Source: Vitellaria paradoxa (lineage: Eukaryota; Streptophyta; Magnoliopsida; Ericales; Sapotaceae). From it: 64,000 nucleotides of DNA. The first letter of the stretch is position 1. Each line of letters opens with the position of its first letter. A program made the position numbers and the translations under genes. Positions 26,701-38,700 of this stretch are shown piece by piece. Location of the stretch: assembly GCA_019916065.1 (NCBI GenBank), contig CM034236.1:57750690-57814689 (forward strand), written 5' to 3'. The notes beneath the pieces were generated by a model, which saw only the letters and a list, made by a program, of their open reading frames with translations, searched no databases and was not told where the DNA came from.

Positions 26701-29700
26701 TAATCATGGGGTCCATAGAATCCCATAACCATGACATTATCATGGAATCCTCCTCGTCCCATGCTTCAAATGCGGGGTCATCCTTTGCTGGTCCCTTTCC
26801 AAGAAGGTGGTTAAGCCTCCCTTTACCCTTGAGGTATGTATGGACAAATTGAGACCATTTGAGATAGTTCTTCCCATTGAGCCTATAGGAGGTCCGGATA
26901 TTCTGCAAATGTCCATTTTTCTAAACCGAATTGAATTCTTCGGATGGGTTAGAATTGCTAGAGATAGTGGTTCCGGAGCTTGACATTGTGAAGGAATGAA
27001 ATTCGCAACAATTAAGGCTGCCCAGACAATAATTAGAGAAGAAAAATAAGGAGAAGTGACAGCGATGAAGGCTGGACCATGTAGCAATGAAAGTTGTGGC
27101 AGCGATGAAGCCTAGACCATGCAGCAATGAAGGCTGTTTGAAGAAGAAGAAGAAGCCTTAAAAAATTCTTAGGGCTCTGATACCATGTCACAATTTTGAG
27201 ATTAATTGAGCTCAAATCACACACCCAACTGGGTTCATGTGTATCCTTTTATAAATGTACAAGGTGGCTACATGACCTTTCACTTTTCCTCTGACCAGAT
27301 GCATTTCCTACATTTAATTTACCTTATGACTAGATACATTTTCTTCATTTAATTCACCTAACACACTTACCACTACTACATTTAATTCACCTACCACATA
27401 CATTAATATAAATAATTAATCTATTTACATCTTATCTACACCTCAACAGGATCTACTACCTTTACACAAGAGCTCCTGGGGCCTATCCTACAATTGCTTC
27501 ACTAGTGAAGATTCATTGTTGACTTGATCATCCACCATTAGATAATCGTAGTCAGTACCTGTAATTTGTTAGAAAGTCAAAACTATTTGATAGTTACTGA
27601 ACTAGTCATTTGTTTTACTATAGGTGTGATCAATCAGTTCCTAGAATTATCTTGTACTAATCATTAGGATGCAATTATCCTATTTTTGAGGTATTTAAAA
27701 GGTGAACTTGGTAGATGTTTGTTGTATAAGGATAATCGTTGCACTTCAAATTGAGGAAAATTAGGCAAAGGTTGGATCACCATTAGACCGATGATCTATT
27801 ACTGAGTATTGTATCTTTATTAAAGGCAACCTAGTTTCTTAGAAGAGTGATTAGCAAACAGTAGTAGCATAGATTGTCATAGAACTACGACCCACACCTC
27901 GTATAGGTTAATCTTGATACATTTCTTGGGAAGAACTAAACCCATTAAGGTTAATACTCATTTCATCACAAAGAAGATTTTATAGAATATTATAAGGACT
28001 AGCCCTGTCAAGTTTGAACACTAACTTCTTGGTATATTCACCAAAGCTTCCCTTTTTTTTTTTTTTTTTTGAGGGGGGTGTTTCAAGTTAAATACATTTG
28101 TAACATGTTTGAATTGTGTCAGAATATTATAGAATATATTAGCCTTAATTGAGCATGATTGTTGTTGATTTATTATGATTGGAATTTCCTTTTTCAACTC
28201 TAATCTAATATTATAAATATAATGATAGGGGGCTAATTAAGCTCTCTGAAGTTTTCTACTATGTTTTCTAACTTGGTATTAGAGCAGTAATTTCCACAAA
28301 AAAAAATTTAAAAAAGGTCCAGAAAGTAAACAAGGACCCTAGCAGCTACTGTTCACAGCAGTGGCATACCTCTGACCATCAACTTTGATTGTTGCCATCA
28401 CCAGAAAGGTCGTTTTCTTCCGACGAGCACAACCGTTGCCGATTGATATCCGTCGGTGATCAAATGCGCTCCCATCCACCGGCGACAGCTTCTAAGAGTA
28501 GATCTCACGCGTCTCTATTTGTGAAGCGAGTGTCGACGCGTGAGCCCTACCCATCCCTCTGGCAATCTCTAGCGGTTGTCGCCTAATATAGGAGGTTTTC
28601 TTAGTGCTGTCGTCGTGATGTATATATGATCAAAGATCATTGTTGATTACTCGATTTATGATTCTTAGTCATTGTAGTGTTCACATGTGCTTCATCTATT
28701 GATCGCTGCTCTCGATGTTGTTTGTTGCTCTTAATCGACTGCTCGTAGAAGTTTTTTTTTTTTTAATTGATTGTTGATTGATTGCTTCATTCAGTGCTAA
28801 TCATTCTCCAATTGCTAATAAATGTTCTCTTTCTATCAAGCCCTAGCCATTATTCTCTGAATTAGAGTTTGGCTCACAAAAGTTTAGCGGTGAATCTCTT
28901 TAACGTACTTCCAGACCAAATCCAGCATTGTTCTTTTTTTTTTTTTTTCCTTTTGTCAACTTTCATAGCTCGCCGGTGAGCTACTGGAAATGCTTATCAG
29001 GTTCCACTAAGTCATTCCTTGCCCTTAGTTGATAAATTCTGTATAATACTTGATGGGTTTATTTCCTTCCATTCTCAATTGAACTCACAAACTCAAGCTC
29101 ATCTTCATCATGAGTTGAGGTTTCAATTTGAGCTAGGCGTTGGGTTGACATCTCAATTTGCCTCCTTGATTGATTCATTTCCTCTCTTGTATCAACAAGA
29201 TTGTTGATTGGTAATGCTAGCCTGTTGGCGTGCTCTGTGTTTGGGAGGCATTTTTCAAGCAACAACGCGGTAGAAGAATACCCAAATTATCCAGCTCTAA
29301 TATCAACTAATTCAAAGAAGTTGGTGGAAAATTTGATTAGACAGTTGGAAGGAGAAAAAAAATGCTAAGTAGCAATACTCAAGCAGCCAAATGTAAAGTT
29401 AAAACTGCTTTAACAACACTAAAATTATGATTAACTTCAATCTGCATTCTTCCCCTGATACACTAGCATTATATAGGAATAAAAACCTACAATGACATTC
29501 TTCCATTAGTAAGCTATAAATGCTAAATGCTAAATAGTTTCTATTGAAATAGCTTAATATGCATTATTGGGTCTATTTTCTAACAGCTTAAACTTTTAGA
29601 ATAATTGGTGACTTAACATGGTATCAGAGTTTTGGTTCCAGGAGGTCTTGAGCTCGAATCTTATTGTTCCTTATTTATTGTTGTACAGTTTGTTTGCTTG

Positions 29701-32700
29701 TGTTGGTGCACTTTATTTGATTTGGTTTGCTTATCTCTGCTCCACGTACAAATTGGGATTACACGTGACTTAACATGGTGTCAGAGCTTTAGTTCCAGGA
29801 GGTCCTGAGCTCGAATCTTATTGTTCCCTATTTATTGTTGTACAGTTTGTTTACTTATGTTGGTGCACCTTATTTGATTTGGTTTGCTTGTCTCTACTCC
29901 ACGTGCAAATTGGGATTGCATGTAAGGGAAAATGTTAAAATAGCTTGATGTACATTATTGAGCCCATTTTCTAACAATTTAAACTTTTAAAACAATTGGC
30001 GACTTAACATGATATTACAGCTCTGGTTCCAGGAGATCCTGGTTTCAAATCTTATTTTTCCCGTTGTGCACTTTGTTTGCTTGTATTAGTGCATCTTGTT
30101 TGATTTGGTTTGCTTGTTTTTATTCCACGTGCAAAATGAGGGTTGCAGCCCCTGGGGGGGGAGAGGAGTATTAAAATAGCTTGATATGTATTGTTGGATC
30201 CATTTTCTAATAGTTTAAATTTTTGGGACAATTGATGACTTAATAGCTCCAATAGTTAAACCATAAATGCCGAATAGCTCCAAAAATAATGGCTAGTCAA
30301 ATATTATCAATTCCAATATCATCTTCCCAATATCCTGTAAATGTTTCCGCAGATTCCAACTAGTCAAATGCTATCAATCCCCAAATGTCTTATTCCCAAA
30401 ATTTTTATGCAGCTTGCAAAGTCCTTGTGCTTAAAATTCAGCCACTAAATTAAATTGTTTTGGCCAGTGCATCACTCTCTCTCTCTCTCTCTCTCTCTCG
30501 CTCAAAAAGAAACATTTATTATAGCCTACATACTCGTGCTAGAATTGATTAATCCACCTTGCAATCTGTGGTAATGGTTGTATTGTTAAAATGAGATGAC
30601 AATTATTTCTGAGCATCATTCTGATATCCTTTTTTCTGTTCCTTCCTTTTTTTTTTTTTTTTTTCACTGCTGCTGTTCTCATATCTTTCGCAACAGTTGC
30701 GTGGAAGAGTAGGAAGGGCCGATAAGGAAGCTCATGCCCACTTATTTTACCCTGATAAGTCACTGCTTTCTGATCAAGCACTGGTATTTTCCATATGAAA
30801 TTTCTGGCTCTTCTCGTACCTTGTTTGCTACCAATTCTTCTGCCTTGAGTAACTGCTTTTAGCATTTTCTAGTTTTTAGAGGCAGCTATTTTTTTGTTTC
30901 TGAGACATTATCGTGTTCTTTCCTTTATGGTGTAAAGTAATATTCAGAGTTTTGGTATCTAGGAGAGGCTTGCAGCTCTTGAAGAGTGTCGTGATCTTGG
31001 CCAAGGCTTCCAACTTGCAGAAAGAGACATGGCCATAAGAGGCTTTGGTAATATTTTTGGTGAACAACAGACTGGGGACATTGGAAATGTAGGCATTGAT
31101 CTCTTCTTTGAAATGCTTTTTGAGAGCTTGTCCAAGGTATGTTCTACTTAAGATCTTTTATTTAAACTTTAAATTTTATGTAAAAGATGCATCCAGCTTA
31201 ATGTAATGAATTATTCATTTGCTCTTGCTGTTAGTTTTAATTTATGAAATTCCTTTTCTAAACTTCCTTCTGCTTTGTTCTCTAGAAGTGCTTAAGGATG
31301 GCACTAGACATTCTAATTATTGAATTGCCTAAACAAAAGAAAATATTCACCAATCAGTTTTCAAGTGTGTTATTGTAATTGTTGACAAACTGGCTTGCAG
31401 ATTTTCCATGGACCCCTTCCAATTTTTTACCATTATTAGTTACAATTCCCTCTTTTTTAAAAATTCAGGTTGAAGTGCCTAAACAAAATAAAATGTTCGC
31501 TATCAGTTTTCGAGTGTGTTATTGTAATTGTTGACAAACTGGCTTGCAGATTTTCCATGGACCCCTTCCAATTTTTTACCATTATTAGTTACAATTTCCC
31601 TCTTTTTTAATTTCTTTTTTTTTTTTTTTTTAAAAAACTCAGGTTGAAGAACATCGTGTCATTTCAGTTCCTTACCAATCAGTACAGGTATATTCTCAGT
31701 TACTAAAACATGTGAATACATGAAAATAAAATTTGTGGAAACCAAGAATATGCATTTGAATTTGGAAACATACAACTCCAGTTTAAATTAAAATGAGGTC
31801 TTTCAGTTCTGAAAGTTCTTCAGATTCCATTAATACATCAAAAGATACGTGAAGGATGTGGTTAACATTATCAAGGATTGATGTCAAAATTTTAGGCTAA
31901 TTGTGAGGTTATGGTGCAAACAGTAGTTTTGTTTGAAGGATCCTGGAAAAAATTTACGGCAAACACTAGTCACGTTATATGAATGCAGTTATTGGATTAA
32001 TGGGCATATGCAATCCACCTTAAAAGTGATTTAAGGATAGAGTGAAAACTGGCAGCATTTTTTAATTCCTACTATCTCTTGTCATTTTTTCTTTGCCAGC
32101 TTGATTTGAATATAAACCCTCATCTCCCTTCTGAGTACATAAACTACTTGGAGAATCCTATGGAAATAATTAATGAAGCTGAAAAGGCTGCTGAAAAAGA
32201 CATATGGAGTTTGATGCAATTTGCAGAGAATCTGCGCCGTCAATATGGAAAAGAGCCCTACTCCATGGAGATTTTGTTGAAAAAGCTTTACCTAAGAAGA
32301 ATGGCAGCCGACCTTGGGATTACAAGAATATATGCTTCAGGAAAGATGGTTGGCATGAAAACAAACATGAGTAAAAAGGTCTTCAAGCTGATAACAGATT
32401 CCATGGCATCTGAAGTTCACCGAAATTCTTTGAGTTTCGAGGAGGATGAAATTAAGGTACTAATATGTGCACATGTACATATGTCATTCGTGTAGATGCT
32501 TTTGTTAGTTTTTACAAGTTTAATGGTTGTAGATGCTTTTGTTAGTTTTTACAAGTTTAATGGTTGTTTGTAATGTTGGCTAGATATTTCCACATGCTTC
32601 ATGACCATGGAAACAAAACCTAATACAGCACTTCCCAATGGTTACATGTAGGCGGCTTGCAATGCCCATAGTTGAAATACCTTTCTGTTTTCTGATCTTT

Positions 32701-35700
32701 GAACATTTAAGTTAGTTGAAAAGAATTAAGAGAGAGAGAGATTAGAAGAGATTAATTATCTCCTCCTCTCTCGTCTATTATTTATGATCAAAGGTTCACA
32801 GTACAATTGGACACAACCATCCAAAATAGATAAGGAACCAAAAATATGGGAAAATGTGTAAATGTGCTGACTTACAAGATTCTAAATATTCTAACACACC
32901 TCGGAGCATATGGCTCAAAAATGCCTAGCTTTGAAGAGAGTTTAAAATGAAAGATTAGCAAATTTGAGTGACCGCAGAGGTCATCCTCCAACTTTCTCTG
33001 CATTCCCATGAACCAATGTGAATCTGTACAGGCAGATGTCATCACTCCTGATGTCGTGAGAAAAGAAATTTCAGTAATGAACAGTTGCAACAGTAAAGAA
33101 AATAGCATAGACAATGAAGTGGAACCAACAAATATTAATTCTAGGCTCTAAAGAATTCAAGAACTGAAATCTGAAATTTTGTTATAAGTTATAAAGAAAC
33201 TGAATGGCTGTCATCATCAAATAGTCTATTTATAAGCTCCTTCTGTAACCCTAGGATCCTAGCCCTTCATCTAAAATAAAAGAAATAAATGACTACCATC
33301 TAGTGTCATTAAAAGTCACATACTAGTCACATGACTTCTTTAAAAATATCAAACTAATCATAAAACTGAAATAAAGCAGGCAAATAAATATCAAATAAAG
33401 AAAATAAATATCAAATAAAGTAAAATAACAATCTGAAACTATCTTCTATGCTCTTGCATCAGCTCCACTCGTTTTGCTATGCTCAGGCATGTCTTTTTTT
33501 TTTTCCAGTGGCTAAGTGTAACGAGTATAAGCTACAATTCTAACACTTCTTCCAACAAAATAGCTCAATATAATTGGTGTCACAGCAACAGTCACACTTG
33601 CCGCCACCACGACTACCAAAGGATCTTTCTCCACTATGAACATTACACCAACCACTAAGTGTCGCAAAAAATGCTTGGGAAGTGTCACTAAATGATCAAT
33701 AATTATGAAAAACTGCCTCAGTAGGATAATTTTATGTGAGCAAGCACTAGTGGCTATAAGCAAGGTCTTACCAGCTAAAATCTTATTCTTGCAGCCACGT
33801 AGAGTAGAAATAAGGCCAACTAAAAAATTAGCAATCATAAATTATTCCTAATACTTTTTTTACTACGTGATATCCTCATTTAGGAATCAATACTGTGACA
33901 GTTGTTTCCATAAACTTATTAAGTGACTATAATAATCAAAGAGTGTTGTCTTGCCTTGCTTTATAGAAAATAGCTGCTCATACAACTCAGAAACTCAAGA
34001 AAGATTATTTTTCTGATAATAAGACTCAATAAGGCAATCCCATATTTTCTCGAAACTATACCATAGTAAATCCACAACAATTGCATCTTCACTTATCCAA
34101 ACACTATAATGAGGATCAATGACATATTGTAATTTGTCCTTGCCCCAAAGAAAAGTTTTAATGGTTTGCATCCAACTCAAATAATTCCATGATGAAAGGA
34201 TGGACACCATTAGCCTTCATGAAGACCAATTGAGGGGAAGATTCGAAGATGAAGAATCAAATGTGTTTTCAGACTTCGACGTAACAAATAAATCAACAAA
34301 TAATGACCAAATGATAAAAGAAAAATAGCAACCAGTCTTCAAAACACAAATAGATCCTATCTCTGCAGTTAGCTTTCAATCGAGCAATAAAGTTGATATC
34401 AAATGCACAACCTTCAACAAGCAAGGAACCCAAAAAAAACCAACCAAAACTTCCTTTCAATAGAAGATACATCACAAACGAGTCCAAGGTCAGTGACCAC
34501 AAACATCGAAAATACATCCCAGATGAACAGTGATTGTGCTTTCTGAAACGAATAGATCTCAACAAGGCTTCAAACTCATCAAACAAGTGTGTGACAACAT
34601 CGGCCTTCATTAGGCGACCGATGTTGAAGGTCGCTCGAAGTTCTTCGGCAAGTTGCACTAGAATTCCTAGGCATGTGAAATCTGGAACTATAAGAGTGAT
34701 CGGCGCATGAGGGCACACATTTGACTACTAGCGGTAGTAGCTTTGGTGGGTTTGGTCACTGGTTGCTGGTGGTGATGTTGGTGTGATCGGAGGTCGACAT
34801 TGGTGGCTAAAGGAGCTGTCAGCGACGAGTGGCACAGTAGGTGACTAGTTTTCTAAAGAGGTTTCTCCTTTTTTTTCTTTTTTTTTTTTTTAAACTGATG
34901 CCAAGTAGAGAAGGCAAAGAAAGGAGATTAGAAGAGATTAATCATCTCCTCTTTTCTTGTGTATTATTTATAATCAAAGGTTCACAGTGCAATTGGACAC
35001 AACTGTCCAAATTGAAAAAGAAACAAGAATATGTGAGAATATATGCAAATATGCTAAATACAAGATTCTAAATATTGTAAAATGACGCGGATGGATTTTA
35101 ATTTATTTCTTTTGAATTAGTTTTATTTTTATTTAGGATTTTATTAATTATTATTTGTAGTCTGAATAGAATTTGGATTAGATAAATACACTCTTAAGAA
35201 ACATTTCCTAATTGGAATTAGTTTTCCTAATTTCTTTTGGATTTGATTTATTCCTATTAGGGTTAGGTTTAGGAATAATTTTCTCTATAAATAAGGACTT
35301 TTGTAGACACTTTTCCGTACAAGTTAATCACTATTCATTTTTTAGACTTATGTTTTGAATTTCTCTCTCAATTCTCTTAGTGGATTTCAAGATTTTGGTT
35401 TTGTCGTTAAAGAAGTCAGTTTATCCTCAGTTCCGGTTGTGTCAAGTGGTATCAGAGTAAGGTTTTTCCTAATCTGATGGTGCAAGATAATGCTGGTGGT
35501 TATGCAAGCGTTGTTGAAGTACAGCAATTGCGCAATGAGGTAGCAGCGATGTCTGCTCGCTTCGAAGAATTGGTGGGGATGCTGAGAGGCAATGGGAGAC
35601 ATGACGGAGATGTTGCTCGCAGTCAACCCCAGAACCTTGCAGTCAGAGATGTTAATCGCGGTCAACCCCATGACCTTGCAATTGGAGATGTTCGTGATCA

Positions 35701-38700
35701 ACCTCGAAACCCTAGGGTTGATATTGTGAATCTGCATCGTCATCTTATCTCCAGAGGAGATGATTCATCAATAGATGAGGAGATCGAAGCTTTCGAATTG
35801 ATTAACGTAGATGTACAAGGAAGAGGACAAAGACAAAATTACGGGCATCAATTGGATTTCCGTCTCAAGGTTGATATCCCTTATTTCGATGGGTTCATTG
35901 ATATTGAGGGATTCCTAGATTGGATTGCTGAGGTTGAACGGTATTTCAATTTTGCATCCATCCCTGAAGAGAAAAAGGTGAAGTATGTGGCGATTCGACT
36001 CAGGCGGGGGGCTTCGGCTTGGTGGGATCGTTTACAAGAAAATCGTAGACATGAAGGGAAGAACAAAATCAGATCCTAGAGTAAAATGAAAAAAAAATGT
36101 TGAAAGGGCGATTTCTACCACCTGATTATGAACAATACTTGTTCCAACAATATCAGCACTGTTCTCAGAATGATCAGAATGTCGGCGAATATACTGCTAA
36201 ATTTTATCGATTGGCAGAACAGACGGATTTGACAGAGTCTTAATCATAGCAAGTTTCACGATGTATGGATGGATTGCACCCAGTTATTTGAAGCAAAATT
36301 GGGATTCAAGTTATACTATGATTAAGCAAAGCTGTCAACCTAGCATTGAAGGCTGAAACAGCCCTAAAGCAAGAGCAGCAAGAACGCAATTTCTCCAAAC
36401 GTAATTACGGAGAACAAAGTAAGTCGCAATATGGAGGTGTGGCTACTAGCAGTAGTGGAAGTTGATCTGAAACAACAAGAGTTTACAAGATGAGTGAAGA
36501 AAAGGGTGTAACCAAAATAGGCGGTGAAGGAGAACACTAAAGCTGCAAACCCCTATGCCAAACCCCTACCACCAAAGTGTTACAAGTGCGGTAAACCTGG
36601 TCATAAATCAAATGAGTGCAAATCAAAGTCAGTACAGTTTGTTGAGATTGGAGAAGGAGATGATGAGGATGAGCAGGAAGATAACATTATATGTGGGCCA
36701 GATGAAGATGGGGAAGAAGATAATTGTGGCGAGTAGTGTTATATGATCCAGAAGATTTTGCTGGTAGAGAAGAGAGATGTTGATTCCCAGCAACATAAAC
36801 TGTTCCGAACAAGGTGTACCATAGTAGGTCAGTGTTTTGATATGGTTATAGATAGTTGCAGCCAAGAAAATATTATTGGTAGGAGTATTGTTTAGAAATT
36901 GGAATTATCTGTTGAAAAACATCCTGAACCTTGTTCTATTAGATGGATAAAACCAATAGAAGGAATTAGAGTGACAAAGAGGTGTTTAGTTCCTTTCTCT
37001 ATTGGAAGATATAAGGAGGATGTTTACTTTGATGTATTGGAGATGGATGCTTGTCATATAATTTTGGGAAAGCCTTGGGCAATATGATGTGAATACTCAG
37101 CATGCAAGCAAGGAGAATGTGTACAAAATGCAAAAAGATGGGAGGAAATTTACATTACTGCCAATAAGAAGTTCTGAACCCAAAACTTCTAAAGTGGAGG
37201 GGCAGACCTTTCTAACCATTACAGATTCTGATTATGAGTTGGAGAAAGACTTTAAGGAGTCTAGGCAGATTTTTGCAATAGTTGTAAAGGGGGAAGTTGC
37301 AGCAGATCAGCGGACCATTCCTGAGTGTCCTATTGAAGTACAGGCGTTGTTGAGTGAATTCAGGAAAGTTGTGTCTGATAAGATTCCCAAAGGGCTGCCA
37401 CCAATGAGGGACATACAACATCAAATTGATTTGATTCCAAGAGCTAGTTCGCCTAACGTTCTTCATTATAGATTGAGTCCTAAGGAGCACGAGATCCTTA
37501 AGGAGAAGATTCAAGAGCTGCTGGATAAAGGGCACATCAGGAAGAGTATGAGTCCTTGCTTAGTCGTAGCTTTGCTGGTTCCAAAGAAAAATGGTACTTA
37601 CAACTTGTGCATTGACAGCAAGACAATTAACAGGATCACAGTGGGCTATAAGTTCCCAATCCCATGATTAGATGACATACTGGATCAGTTACATGGTGCA
37701 GTGGTGTTTACGAAATTTGATCTTACAAGTGGTTACTACCAAATTCGGATTAAGCCTGGTGACGAGTGGAAAACAGCATTTTAGACAAAGGATGGCTTGT
37801 TCGAGTGATTGGTGATGCCTTTTGGGTTATACAATGCTCCCAGCACATTTATAAGGATGATGAATTAGGTATTAAAACCTTTCCTATATAAATTTGTTGT
37901 CATTTATTTCAATGATATTTTGGTGTATAGCAAATCAGTGGATGAGCACTTGGAGCATCTAAGGAAGGTGTTTATTGTACTGAAGAGAGAGTCGTTGTAT
38001 ATCAACTTGAAGAAGTGTACATTCATGGTGGACAGATTGGTGTTTCTTGGTTGTGATTAGTGCAAAGGGGATACAAGTAGATGACGAGAAAATTAAAGTA
38101 ATTCGAGAATGGCCCACACCAAAGACTATCAGAGATGTACGGAGTTTCCATGGCCTAACAACATTTTATAGGCGTTTTCATTGAAATTTCAGTAGTATTG
38201 CCACTCTTTTAAAGAAGGGTAGTTTTTGGTAGACTGCAGAGGCCGAGTAGAGTTTTGCATTATTGAAAGAAAAACTAAGTATCGCACCAGTATTGGCAAT
38301 TCCAAATTTTGAGAAGCTATTCCAAGTAGAGTGTGATGCATCGGGTGCAAGGATTGGTGCAGTCTTATCCCAAGAAAAACGACCCATTGCGTTTTTCAGT
38401 GAGAAGCTTAGTGAGTCAAGATTGAAATGGTCAACTTACAATAAGGAGCTCTATTCGGTGGTACGAGCTTTGAAGTTTTAGGAGCAGTATTTGATTGGCA
38501 AGGAGTTTGTGTTGTATACAGATCACGAGGCCTTGAAGTTTCTAAAGAGCCAGAAACAACTCACAGATAAAATGCATGCCAGGTGGTCCGCTTACATAGA
38601 GAAATTCCTTTATAAATTGATGCATCAGTTTGGGAGTACTGATAAGGTGGCCGATGCTCTCAATAGGCGTGTGTCCTTACTTGCTGCATTGAGTACAAAA

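Larger units (their letters stand above)
22345..27448 (-). mobile_element. Ty1/copia retrotransposon, young, near-complete
   Basis: LTRs 22345-22611 and 27186-27448 both run tgtcacaattttgagatt ... acacctcaaca. By eye they differ at about nine positions plus one 4-bp indel. The target duplication GGATC lies at 22340-22344 and 27449-27453. The primer-binding site, reverse complement of ctctgatacca, abuts the inner edge at 27175-27185. A polypurine tract (ctccccctc on plus) sits at 22612-22620. Domains in minus order are gag, zinc knuckle, protease, integrase, RT and RNase H, all recognisable with a few frame breaks. It inserted into an older copia. Confidence 0.93.
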
